Shown piece by piece: positions 12,640 through 22,473 of a stretch of DNA of 64,000 nt. The position numbers and the translations under genes were made by a program. A model generated the notes under the pieces. That model saw only the letters and a list, made by a program, of their open reading frames with translations. It searched no databases and was not told the DNA's origin. This DNA comes from Styela clava (taxonomy: Eukaryota; Chordata; Ascidiacea; Stolidobranchia; Styelidae). Each line of letters begins with the position of its first letter. The stretch's first letter is position 1. The stretch covers positions 620,001-684,000 of the forward strand of contig NC_135255.1 of the NCBI RefSeq assembly GCF_964204865.1, written 5' to 3'.

Positions 12640-13090
12640 CTGTCGTTCTGTTACTCTCTGTCTGTGTGTACCTGTATCGTTTAAACGGCTATACCGATCT
12701 GGATGAAACTTCTGACGTGGGTTATCCAGTCACCTTAGTAATGTCATCTCATCGAAGTGATTTCTGTTTCCATGGCAGAAGTGGAAAACGCGCCGAGTGT
12801 AATAAAATTTCTAATTTTCTCGTTAAGTCAAAATTTGAAATTCCGAGAACTTTACCCTGTGTGAAATAAATACTCTTTCGAATAAGTCGTTTCATCTCGA
12901 TAATCCATATAATTGGAAAACGTCAGAAATTTTGAAGAACGTGTTTTTATAATTAGGCACAGTATACCGCGCAAAGGAACTGGCGGTTTCGCTTATTTCG
13001 GTTATGCTCTTCGATAATTTGTGCGGCTTAGAATAACCGGTAAAGCGTTAGAAACACGCATACTCAGTACTTTTTGTACTCTTCGCTGCC
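12640..13090. repeat. Probable old interspersed repeat
   Basis: The text 'ccgatctggatgaaactt' and 'gtttccatggcagaagtgg' has the flavour of dispersed invertebrate repeats that carry near-coding remnants. No terminal repeats or target duplication were found. Confidence 0.3.
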
Positions 13091-13110
13091 GTAGGGTGGT
13101 TCATGTAACC

Positions 13111-13958
13111 CAAGGGTCGGCAACCTTTTGTCGCTCGCTGGCCAAAATTAAATTAATATACAAGTCATTGGCGGGCCGCACATATTTTTAGGAAGTCCAA
13201 AACCGAACGGATAGTCGTTGAATCATAGTTTTTCACACAGATCAGATGTTAAATTTTAAGCAGAGCGCGAAGACTGCGCCAACTCGTGAACTCAACTTGG
13301 TCGTCTTACTTGAGGAAAAAAAAATTACAAATGACATTTAACGAGACACTTTTTGTTGCATCACGCTTTTTCAAATGGAACATTGGATGAAGCCGAGGCT
13401 AACACATATCATGGATGGGTATCACCCATCCGAGTTCTCAGCTTGTTCTTTCTAATGTTCATTTTCGAAAATAATTGTTTGCTTGCATATTTACTTCAAA
13501 ACATCGATGTAAATTTAATTTTTTCGCATGGTTTGTCAAATTTGGATAGAGTATTCTATGGAGAAGATACTTTCTAATATAAAAATCAAGCAGGGATACA
13601 TCTCTCGAATAGAATATAGATATATTTCCTAATTGCATTACATCTCAAAAAGTTATATTTGGATATTTTCTATGTCATTGAACCCGCTGCACTCAGCATC
13701 AACTTTTCTGCGTTTTGTTCACATTTGTCTAACTACTATTGAACTAAAGGCTCATTAAACGAATAATTGTATATACAGTATACTTGTTAGGTTATAATAT
13801 TATTTAGTCTGCACGTGTCTCACAATAAATTACGTAAAGAATATGTTCGTCAAAACAGCCGTTTTGTTATTAAAATTTAGTGAAGCGTGGCGGGCCGGAT
13901 TACATTACCTCGCGGGCCGAATGTGGCCCGCGGGCGGGCCGTAGGTTGCCGACCCCTG
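13111..13958. mobile_element. hAT element (CAAGGGTCGGCAACCT termini)
   Basis: The left end CAAGGGTCGGCAACCT and right end AGGTTGCCGACCCCTG are inverse at 15 of 16 positions. Subterminal GCGGGCCG repeats lie inside both ends (13171-13177, 13889-13951). If the right end is taken as 13960, the flanks atgtaacc and ttataacc match at 6 of 8 positions. No transposase is recognisable in the 848-bp body. A related copy starts at 18747. Confidence 0.78.
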
Positions 13959-14365
13959 AATTATAACCCTTGGATACGGCTGTTCCACCATTCAAGTTCA
14001 TATACTGGTATTAGTGGTATACCAAGTACTATACTATACCTGACCAATCTAGTAACAGGACGAGAGATCGTTATGCGTTCCCCTGTATGACAGTATGAAT
14101 ATGATGAACAATCCTATCCTATCAGATTTGACTATTAGGCGTCGGGGGAAATGTTAATTAGATCTTGTACAGTATGTGTATATGGGCCTTTCGCTTAAGT
14201 TGTATAATCAAATCAGCCTGGCTGGGGAATTTCTGGAAGAACCATCTTGTCAAATACGAAATTTCGGCAAATGTTATAGCAACATTCAGTTTGAAGTCGA
14301 TACGCATAACCTACAGTAACCATCACAATATACCAGGGACCATTCTTGTGGGGATGTTTTCATAG

Positions 14366-14611
14366 GTGCGGCGAGGAGGTGTTTTTAAACGACTAGCAAG
14401 GCTCTTTATAACTCATGTTGAATACGAGAGCAGAAAATCTGCTAAGAAGATCAGAACGCAGTGTGGGAGAGAATTGGAAACTCCAGAAAAACGTGAAAGC
14501 AGACGATTAGCTGATAAAATGATGTCTCAATCGGAAGGATCGTTGGGGACACCAGAGAAACGTGGAGGCGGGAGGATGAAATCAAGCATAGATGAGCCAA
14601 GCATAGTGTGA
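14366..14611 (+). pseudogene. Helitron-type N-terminal fragment with ETPEKR repeats
   Basis: The open frame carries two spaced copies of a basic motif, ELETPEKRESRRLADK and GTPEKRGGGRMK. Tandem 'ETPEQRE.R...DRE'-type repeats are typical of the N-terminal region of Helitron and some other transposon proteins. It lies on the same strand as, and 1.3 kb upstream of, the Helitron-like domain at 15878-16501, so both may derive from one element. There is no ATG at the start of the frame (GTG at 14366), and the frame ends at a TGA at 14609-14611. Confidence 0.5.
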
Positions 14612-15110
14612 CGACTCTTGTTTTATCTGTTAAATGCTGTCATGTGATATTATTCCCTTATTTGCCACTTGGGACACTGGGGGACGCTGTGACACTGCCG
14701 GTTCTGTTCTTTTGGGTGTGACTGTTACCGTGTGATGTGGTTGGTACCGGTACAGTGTGATTAGTTTTCGGTTGGATTCTGGTCATGAGTGTCTGAGGGA
14801 GCGCCTCTGGTCTCCGGTTGGTCTCAGGGATGTTTGTTTGTGGTTTTGTGACTGCGGGGTGGGGATTTGTTGGATGTTTTTATGCTAGACAGTATGCCAA
14901 TATTATTGTTTCAGTACAGTGTCATTGCAGTTTTTTTAGCGTTGTATTTTTGGTTGCTGTCAGGGAATTACTATTCAAGGTGTTTTTTATTGTGTATATT
15001 CTGTTTTCTTGCATTGTGCTACCTGGTACTTGTCGCTTTATTGTATGCTTGTCGTTTTGTTTGGAGTGTTTGGTTGTATTAAGATTGATAATTAATAAAT
15101 AGAATAAAAT
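14612..15110 (+). other. G/T-rich segment
   Basis: About 470 bp whose + strand is strongly enriched in G and T and poor in C and A, with reading frames (14818-15102, 14867-15082) that look hydrophobic only because of the T content. It ends in 'aataaatagaataaaat'. I see no domain. It may be the non-coding part of the Helitron-like element or an intron. Confidence 0.4.
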
Positions 15111-15504
15111 AGCATAAATTGAAGTGAATATTGAGAGGAAACTTGACGTCAGATCATATTGGAAGATATTCTGAACCTGGATAATTATTTCATAAACTGC
15201 CGGTACGCTACAATAGAAACAATATAACCAGTTAATCAGAATCTGATTTCTATAGCATTAGAAAGGTTCCATCCATGAGTATCGCGGGAATTTAATTGAG
15301 GAAGTAGTATCGAGACTGAAGATTTTAGCATATTTTCGTTTCATAAAACAACACAACCCACTATTTCGACACGTTAACTTTGACACCACAAAAGCTACGC
15401 TACGCTTGAAGATTAAGATGAATGGAAAACTTCTCAATCTTTTGCTGTTCCCGATGTCGGAACTGAACTTAATATTTTAATGGAAAATGGCAAAATGCTA
15501 TTGG

Positions 15505-15836
15505 TACATATGGATCATTTTGTTGTTATGTTGTTCTTATTCTTGTTGGTTTTTTTCTTCTTCTTCTTATCGTTATGAAGAAAATGGTTTTCTCTTTAAT
15601 TACACGATCAATTGCTTTTCAGTGGTTAAAGATGGGATTTTTCGCTAGAAGGTTATTTCTTTCAAAAATTTCTGTGGGCTCTATGGGATTCGTCGAAATT
15701 TGAACACCTTGTGGCTGTTCTGGGGTCGCATTAGTCTTGAAGATTGCGGTACCGGTGTGTACTGTGGCAGGTTGCATAAAAGTAATACTTCGTTTTGGCT
15801 TTCGTGTCCACATATTTGAGCATTGCTCTCTTGTTA
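15505..15836 (+). repeat. Modular 'arm + core' interspersed repeat, copy 1
   Basis: The arm (15505-15715) holds a TTGTTGTTATGTTG-type stretch, then TTTTCAGTGGTTAAA and TTTTTCGCTAGAAGG. The core (15787-15834) holds TTCGTGTCCACATATTTGAG followed by CATTGCTCTCTTGT. The same modules recur at 16.8, 19.1-19.3, 19.6-19.8, 20.0-20.4, 37.8-38.0 and 59.8-60.2 kb. The core contains a small GAGC-ATT-GCTC stem. No coding content is evident. Confidence 0.7.
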
Positions 15837-15877
15837 TCTATTACAACGACGGAAATAATGTGATTGATTTTATTAAA

Positions 15878-16501
15878 ATGTCTGGCGAAAGTTGGAATAC
15901 AGGTTACATTGATGATACAGCTATTGCCTTATTGGCCCCCCTACCAAGTCCAAAAGCATATCCCAAGTTACAGTTAGACTTTCATCAGCGAAAATAAACT
16001 ACCAGTTCGAAAAATTCAAATGCTAAGAAGAACAAGATGCTATTTGTTGCTGTTGCCCCTACCGCCGGTCGAAAATTCACAACGTGAGAAGAATTCTTCC
16101 TATATTTGTTTCCAAATGGTACCTGAAACTATTTAAACGAACAGATCTCGGATATTAAGTATTATTTTCAAGGCGCAAAATTGAATACCATGACAATGAT
16201 TCGGCAACTGGAATCACGAAATTTGTTCCTTAATTTGAGCAGTGCAGAGTCATGTTGGAATGATTTCATTAAGATGTTTTTGCAAAGGGAACTCAATCAA
16301 GTTGTATCAGACGAAACTATAAGAGAGCAATGTTCAGATATATATTTGGACACGCTGGCAAAAACGAAATATATTACCCACAGTTTCACCAAAAGCCATA
16401 TCAGGGACGAGGCAGAAACTCTGCAACTTACTAGCCCATGTACCCGGACTGCCCTAGCGTTATCAAGTCCCGCGACAATGATGCGTCTTGTGTCAATGTG
16501 A
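15878..16501 (+). pseudogene. Helitron_like_N replicase fragment with three in-frame stops
   Basis: One frame (phase of 15878) runs from SGESWNTGYIDDTA to SPATMMRLVSM and is interrupted by stops at 15995, 16085 and 16124. The order of motifs is that of the Helitron-like N domain: LFVAVAPTAGRKF (compare 'APGEGK.P'), EEFFLYLFPNGT (compare 'E..FP.LFP.G'), LNEQISDIKYYFQ, and then IRQLESRNLFLNLSSAESCW (compare 'L..P..F.TLS.AD..W'). The Rep HUH nuclease and SF1 helicase that normally follow are missing. The second TGA sits where the family has a Trp or Gly codon. This is a dead copy of a rolling-circle transposon. Confidence 0.65.
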
Positions 16502-16767
16502 TTTAAAATGCTATAGATGATTGGAATAACAACTGTAGAATAAAAACATTAACAGTACTACAAATCGTCACCGATATCGAAAAACTGTCGCGTCGCACTA
16601 TTTTGCAATATCAAAACGCACGACAGCCGTCCCACTAGGGGGATTCAAAACCGTGTTCCACGAGTAAAAAATATTATAGCGAAATTTTGAATGAAATATC
16701 ATAGGATTCATAGAGTATCTAGGAATAAATAACAAATACTAGCCTTAACAACAATCTTATATCACTG

Positions 16768-16897
16768 AAAACTTCAACGAGATTGATCCAGTAGTTAAAG
16801 ATAAAAGCGATTTTTCATAACGACGAGAACATAACAAAGAATTCTAACAACAACATAATATTCAAACGGTCTATATGTCCACGTTCCACTAAGAAGT
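16768..16897 (-). repeat. Modular interspersed repeat, arm only
   Basis: GATTGATCCAGTAGTTAAAG followed by AAAAGCGATTTTTCATAACG and AACAACAACATAATATTC is the inverse of the arm module seen at 15505-15715 and 20095-20275. Confidence 0.6.
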
Positions 16898-16951
16898 TTG
16901 GACACATTCGAAGCCAATAAGATACTCACTCGCAACATTACTGATGTTTAG

Positions 16952-17040
16952 CAGTGGTTCTCAACTTTTTTTAGTGTCAGAGCCAAATTTCAAACCTGTG
17001 AGCTCAGAGGCAGTGCTTTTCAACCTTTTTCGAAAAGACC
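16952..17040 (+). mobile_element. Two hAT left ends 59 bp apart
   Basis: CAGTGGTTCTCAACTTTTTT begins at 16952 and CAGTGCTTTTCAACCTTTTT at 17011. Both match the widespread hAT terminus CAGTGGTTCTCAACC. The second probably inserted just inside the first. No right ends were found. Confidence 0.55.
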
Positions 17041-17119
17041 TTAGTCATTTAAAACCCATCCTACGCGCAAAAATGAAAGTGACGTAAAAAAATTGCTAAA
17101 ATATTGCTAAAAATCCCAA

Positions 17120-17136
17120 ATATATATATATATATA
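17120..17136. repeat. (TA)n microsatellite
   Basis: Uninterrupted TA dinucleotides. Similar short tracts occur at 29360-29377, 47940-47951 and 50108-50119. Confidence 0.85.
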
Positions 17137-17519
17137 CAATACGCTCCACAGTAGGTGGACATAAAATTTATAAAAGAATGGTAGGCATATGCTTGCGCAA
17201 TAAATTGACATATATATAACGAATTTGGACATATTAATGAAGAGGTTGCACCAAGGATGGCAAAGTTAAGCTGCCGGGTACTTTAGAAATAGACTCCTTA
17301 CACCTCTAGTTCCGCCGGCTTTTTGGGCAGCCATGGCGACAGTCCACAAATGCGACTATGGACAAAAGAAGGCGAATCATACTGAATACTCCAATCAATA
17401 GCTGACGGAAGAGAGATAATAACTAATATATTTACTTTTTAGATCTAATTTGAAACCGTAATAGCCTAAAGATGTAATGGTACTTGGTAAGGCATTCCAC
17501 AGTTCCACACCCGTGTATT

Positions 17520-18388
17520 TTATGGATTTCTGCGTTCTGCTTGATGAATATCTTGGGACATAATATGAACTTGACGAAGCTGATCTAGTAGAGTATGGGA
17601 ATAACTCTGCATCGTGAAAATTCCCGCGAATGCCACGGGAATCTTGTTATCGAAGTACTGGTGCATGAGTTTCAGTATCTCAAATTCATGGATATGACCA
17701 AGCTCAATAATTCGACACCTGTGGTATAAAGGATCTAGACTAGATCGGAAAGTTGCATTAAACATGGCTCTAATTGCTTTGTTTTGCAAAACTTCTAATC
17801 TGTGGAGTAAAGTCGATGACGCACTACCCCAAGTTATAATGCCATACTGCAAATATGACTGGAAAAGAGAAAAATAAACCAATCGGAGAGCTGGCATGGT
17901 GAGTAATTTTCTTAGCAATGCAACTTTCCAGCAATGTAACTAATGTGTGATGTTCATTTCAATTATTCATCAATATGGATACCTAGGTAATTGTATGACT
18001 TGACATTTTCAAGTGGAACCTTGTCAATAATAATCTCAAGCCGAATTTCATTTTTTTCATTTATTCTGGGACTAGTTAAAAAGCATTTTGATTTTTCAAT
18101 ATTTATGGTGAGTTTATTTCTGGTCATCCAAGTTGCAATTTTTTGCATTTCAGAATTCATCTGCAATTCCAAGTCATTTGGCGAAGCTGAACTTCCGAAC
18201 AAACCGGTATCATCAGCGAAGAGTTTGACAAGTAATTTAGTGGCATGAGGAAGGACATTGACAAATAGAATAAACATTATCGGTGCAATAATCGATCCTT
18301 GTGGAATTCCGCATTGTACAGTCGAAAGTTTGGAGCAATTCGAACCAAATTTGACACATTGCTGACGTGAACTCAAATAGCTCCTGAA
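17520..18388 (-). pseudogene. Non-LTR retrotransposon reverse transcriptase fragment
   Basis: Reading the minus strand, 18388-17963 encodes FRSYLSSRQQCVKFGSN, then CGIPQGSIIAPIMFILFVN, then LLVKLFADDTGLFGSS and LENVKSYNYLGIHIDE. These are reverse-transcriptase blocks, with the catalytic FADD box and the GIPQGS block intact. A stop and frameshifts around 17920-17962 break the frame, after which 17918-17520 continues with LRLVYFSLFQSYLQYGIITW and ALHRLEVLQNKAIR-like thumb sequence typical of Jockey/CR1-related elements. The endonuclease, the first RT blocks and the 3' tail are missing. It is a dead, 5'-truncated copy. Confidence 0.85.
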
Positions 18389-19018
18389 AAAAGTTCACAA
18401 AAGAGGTTCACAAAAAATGATTTCCACAATAACAACAGAATTGCCTGCCCCACATAAGGAAAATGCAAACCAAATGACATTTTCTAAAGTTGCTCTGTCA
18501 AAACCTTTTCTAATTAATCGATGTCCTGGCATTGTGACGGGAAACTCCAGACATGCGTTAATGCTTGCATATTGTGCATTTATTTGCGACAAGCTTCTAG
18601 TTTTCTATCTTATTGTTTATTAGAATATACCTCACAGTTTTCGGTACAGACCTTGTTCACCCGGTCGACGTGGTATGCTCTTCAAATTTTTGGTACACAC
18701 TGGGGTGTAGGTACTATACATCCGACTGACGAGCACTAATCGAAAGCAGGGGTCGGCAACCTCTTGTTGCTCGCGGGCCTAAATTAGGGGTTGTAAATCT
18801 TGGCGGGACGCACATATTTTTTTAAGAAAGTTAATAACCGAACGGGTGGCTGATGAATCCCATTTTTTACACAGATCAGAAGTTGAAATTTGAGTTTTCA
18901 AATAGCGAGCAAACACTGCAACGACTCGTGGACTAAGTCGTCAAAAATTACAAATGACATTAAATGTGACACTTTCGCTAAGTACGAGATCCGCTGAAAT
19001 GCGTTTACGGAACCGCCA

Positions 19019-19260
19019 CAAGGTGCGTACATTTTGGTGATGTCATAGCACACGAATCGCATAGAGCTCACAGAAATATTTTTAATAAATAAAAGTAATA
19101 GCCTTCTATCGAAAAATACTATTTTCAACCACTGGAAATCTCAAAGCAAGTGTTTCATTAATTAAAAAAAAACGATTTTTTTATAACGATGGAAAAAAGA
19201 ATAACTAATGAAGAACAACATAATATTAACAAGAGAGCTACGCCCAAATATATGGACACG
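19019..19260 (-). repeat. Modular interspersed repeat, copy 2
   Basis: Arm module (AGAAATATTTTTAATAAAT, then AGTAATAGCCTTCTATCG) followed by the inverse core AACAAGAGAGCTACGCCCAA and ATATATGGACACG at 19229-19260. Confidence 0.65.
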
Positions 19261-19554
19261 TCTGTTCGCAGTACAGTACGGTTTACCGTACCGTCAGATC
19301 ACAGTCTACAAATATATTCACACCAAGCGAAGCAGTACAGTAGGACTTCCAACTTTCGCTAAGGCGGTACGGTAACGTCCCCGCAGAGAAGAAAACCAAC
19401 ATTATTGCAATACTGTACTGTACAGTACCGGTACCGTAGTAAGACAGCGTAAGGAAGAAATCGTAGCAAAGTACCGTAAGGACTTCGTTACGAACCATCG
19501 ACGTTCGATGGAACGTGATCAAAAAGAACAGGATTGTCGGCTATGCGTCCGCAG

Positions 19555-19820
19555 AACGTTCGGCGACGTCATAGCAAACAAAAAAAATTTCACAGAGCTA
19601 ACAGAAATATTTGAAATAAATAAAAGTAATAGCCTTCTGGAGAAATTTCATCTTTAACCAGTAAAAATTTCGAAGCAATCGGTCCAGTAATGAAAGAGAA
19701 AAGCGTTTTTTTAGATTTTCCACTAGATGTCCAAAAAGTGTCAAAGAACAACAACAACAACAACAACAAGACCAACATAATATTGAAAAGATCGTTATGT
19801 CCACTACGTGTCCAATAAAA
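19555..19820 (-). repeat. Modular interspersed repeat, copy 3
   Basis: Direct repeat of the 19019 copy: CAGAAATATTTGAAATAAAT then AGTAATAGCCTTCTGGAG, ending in an (AAC)n tract (19746-19769) and CATAATATTGAAAAGATCG. It forms an inverted pair with the copy at 20095-20275. Confidence 0.65.
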
Positions 19821-20036
19821 CGATTCATAGGTCCCCTTCCGTGTCCAATGATCTGCTCCTCCAGCGCAGATTACCATAGGTTGTCGACTACTGCTCTATA
19901 AGGTTCGTTTTTTTTGTGTGCGAGGGAGTCATCAAAATTAAAAATCGCGCACCTTGTGAAGGTTGCGTGTTCACGATCTGGTGGTCGGGAACATTGCGGT
20001 ACCGGTAGTATACTGTGAGAGATTGCGTAGCTGTAC

Positions 20037-20444
20037 TACTTCGCTTTGGTCTTAGTGTCCATATATTTGAGCATCGCTCTCCTATTGAACACGTTGTAAA
20101 CCTATGGATCGTCATGTTATTATGTTTTTGTTATTCTTCATCTTGTTGTGAAAAAATCGCTGTACTCATTCACTAAGACTAATGGACCAATTACTTTGAA
20201 ATTTTCAGTGGTTGAATACTGAATTTTGCGCTAGAAGGCTACTGCTTTTATTTATTCCTGAATTTTCTATAAATTCTATTAGATCTGATATATATTTAAT
20301 CGAAAATCCAGCTATATCTTCATTTTTTCATGGGAACATGTAGTTTAATCCGCCAAGCGTGACGGCTGTTTCCGATTTGACGCGACGCTACGCGAAACTT
20401 TGTTTTAGATTTCGTTTCCATGTATTTAAGCATCGCTCTCTTGT
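20037..20444 (+). repeat. Modular interspersed repeat, copy 4 (core-arm-core)
   Basis: Core (20037-20084) with GTGTCCATATATTTGAGCAT, arm (20095-20275) with TTTTCAGTGGTTGAATACTG and TTTTGCGCTAGAAGGC, then a second diverged core (20399-20444) with TTTAAGCATCGCTCTCTTG. Together with the inverted arm at 19.6-19.8 kb it could fold into a long hairpin. Confidence 0.65.
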
Positions 20445-20459
20445 TTGCTTTGATAGTAA

Positions 20460-22473
20460 TATTCAGGTTGCATGATAATAAATCTTAACCACAAATATTA
20501 TCCTGGTCTGAAATTAACGGAATCTAGGGTGGTTCATACATCATATTCTGGAAACAAAATCTACAGTCTTGGTGGTTGTTTTCGAAATCACGCCTTGGTC
20601 GCTCTATGACGTCTACAGTGCAAATGCTTACAACGACTTGGGGAACTGAATATTAGGAAAATGCTGATTGCTTTCATCTCGTCCTAGATTTTATCAGACG
20701 GTTTGTCTATACATATCATGGATGTTATCAAACAAAGTCAACCTGTACCTGTACCCTAGAGACCTATAACCATTCTAATAGTTAACAGTCGGGATTTAAA
20801 GTTATATCTACTTGCGAAGCAGACATATCGCTTCATTTTAGCATTGAAGATTCCTGTGGAGAACTACTGAGTCAGGATAGGCCTCGTTTCCTCGACCTTT
20901 CACAGGTAATAAAGTCTTTTTTTTTAAGTTCCTATCAGCTGAAGCCTTGTCGAAGCATATAGTTAGCAGAAACTCATAAAATTAATTCCAAGCACCAAAC
21001 TTGTCTAAGGAGGAGCTAGTACACTCACTTACATAAATATCGTGGAGTTATCCTGTCCATCATATTCAATTATTAAGTGCGAGACCACACAATCCCTGTT
21101 AACTGTACAAATCTCATAATAATGCCTCTCAATTTAGCTGCACTCCTAAACGGTAGAAACTTTGTTGGAACAGACGAATATTTTTATTGTTTTCTTCATT
21201 TTACGCTAAGAAATTAATTGTTATAATAAGAATAAAACAAAAACTTGGAACGCAAACAAAACTTCACCCAGGACTGTGTAACAAAATGCAATCACACCAA
21301 CCATGGACAAAAATGATTCAATTTGAACTCAACTTTCAACAATATGTGTTTCATTCATAAAAACAACCACACTGTATAAAATATAGATTTTCCTAACTTT
21401 CTTGTGCAGGTGTTATACAAATAAATATTTGTTGTATGAAATTCGTTAGTACCGTGATGTTCATTCATTATCATAAAATGAAAATTTTAGAAAAGTTAGA
21501 ACTCATTCGGTTCTACGCGCACTGATGCGTTTGAAAAAAGTCAAAAAAGACGCAACTGGATCATACCACAACATATATGATTTCGTGTCGAATATACATT
21601 TCGTTGTGTGAAAAAAAAAATTTGCGTGAAAATCTAAAAGGCTAGTTAAAAATATAGATTACCGTACTAGTATTGATAATGCAAATGGTACATTGATTCG
21701 AAACGTTGCAAAACTGAACAAAAATGAAAAGAAAATAATGATTGCACAATCGAACGCGAAATAAAGAAGACGACGCTGACATAAAATCTCACAAAAACAG
21801 CTGTGGTCAAGGGTGATCTGCTTATAAACTTATCACTTATGCAAGGAATCGTCTAATATTTTCGCCTGTCGTTAAATGAGGTAAACTATTATACACTGTT
21901 GTCACAGAAAATTATTTTAAATGATATATGCCTAACCTAATCAATGTATCCTAATTCAAGTATTCGGATGGAAAAAGAAAGCTGTTCTAAATCTATATCC
22001 AGAGGTAAATTTCCTCTTGGTTTTCAGTAATAATAACCCAGTTTAAAGCATATATGGCATATTTGATCGCTCAGGGCACGACCGGAATTGGTATGAAATG
22101 TTTGTACAAAATGTCATAAATTCACAGGACCGATTACAGTCCATCGTTTGAGATTTAATATCAGAAGTATTTTTCCCGAATCTGCGTTGTGTATCATACC
22201 AAAAATCAATCACCAAAATGGTTTTCCGCAATACTAGTGGTCGGCAAGATTGAAAAAATATAATATTTTATGACCGTCAATTTTCACCACAAGCAGATTT
22301 GCAATGCATGTTGCTACAACATATATATTCTGAATACTGCATATATCGGTTGATAGAAGCTTATCCGCCCATGGGGCATAACCTTGCGTGTCTGACTCCT
22401 TGGTGTATTCGACCGGAGGTTGTGAACAGGAATGTCAGCAATTCCAGCTTCAAAGCTGTTCGGACCCGTTTAG
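20460..22473. other. Gene-free stretch, probable 3' flank of the phosphatase gene
   Basis: AT-rich sequence with no recognisable coding or repeat structure. The phosphatase stop codon is at 22474 on the minus strand, so its 3' UTR must extend into this stretch. No unambiguous polyadenylation signal was fixed. Confidence 0.4.

Larger units (their letters stand above)
18747..19893. mobile_element. Second copy of the CAGGGGTCGGCAACC hAT family, with inserted repeats
   Basis: The left end CAGGGGTCGGCAACCTCTTG at 18747 and the next about 200 bp follow the 13111 element closely, including 'aaccgaacgg' and 'cacagatcagaagttgaaat'. A possible right end, GGTTGTCGACTACTG, lies at 19879-19893 (12 of 15 to the expected inverse). 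No target duplication is visible (atcgaaag on the left, ctctataa on the right). The interior is occupied by two direct copies of the modular repeat arm. Confidence 0.5.

Noticed and set aside
14818..15102. Hydrophobic proteins in the G/T-rich block
   Set aside because: The hydrophobicity follows from T-rich codons; overlapping frames give equally hydrophobic peptides and no splice or family support exists.
17991..18248. Plus-strand 85-codon frame
   Set aside because: It is antisense to the reverse-transcriptase fragment, which has clear motifs on the minus strand.
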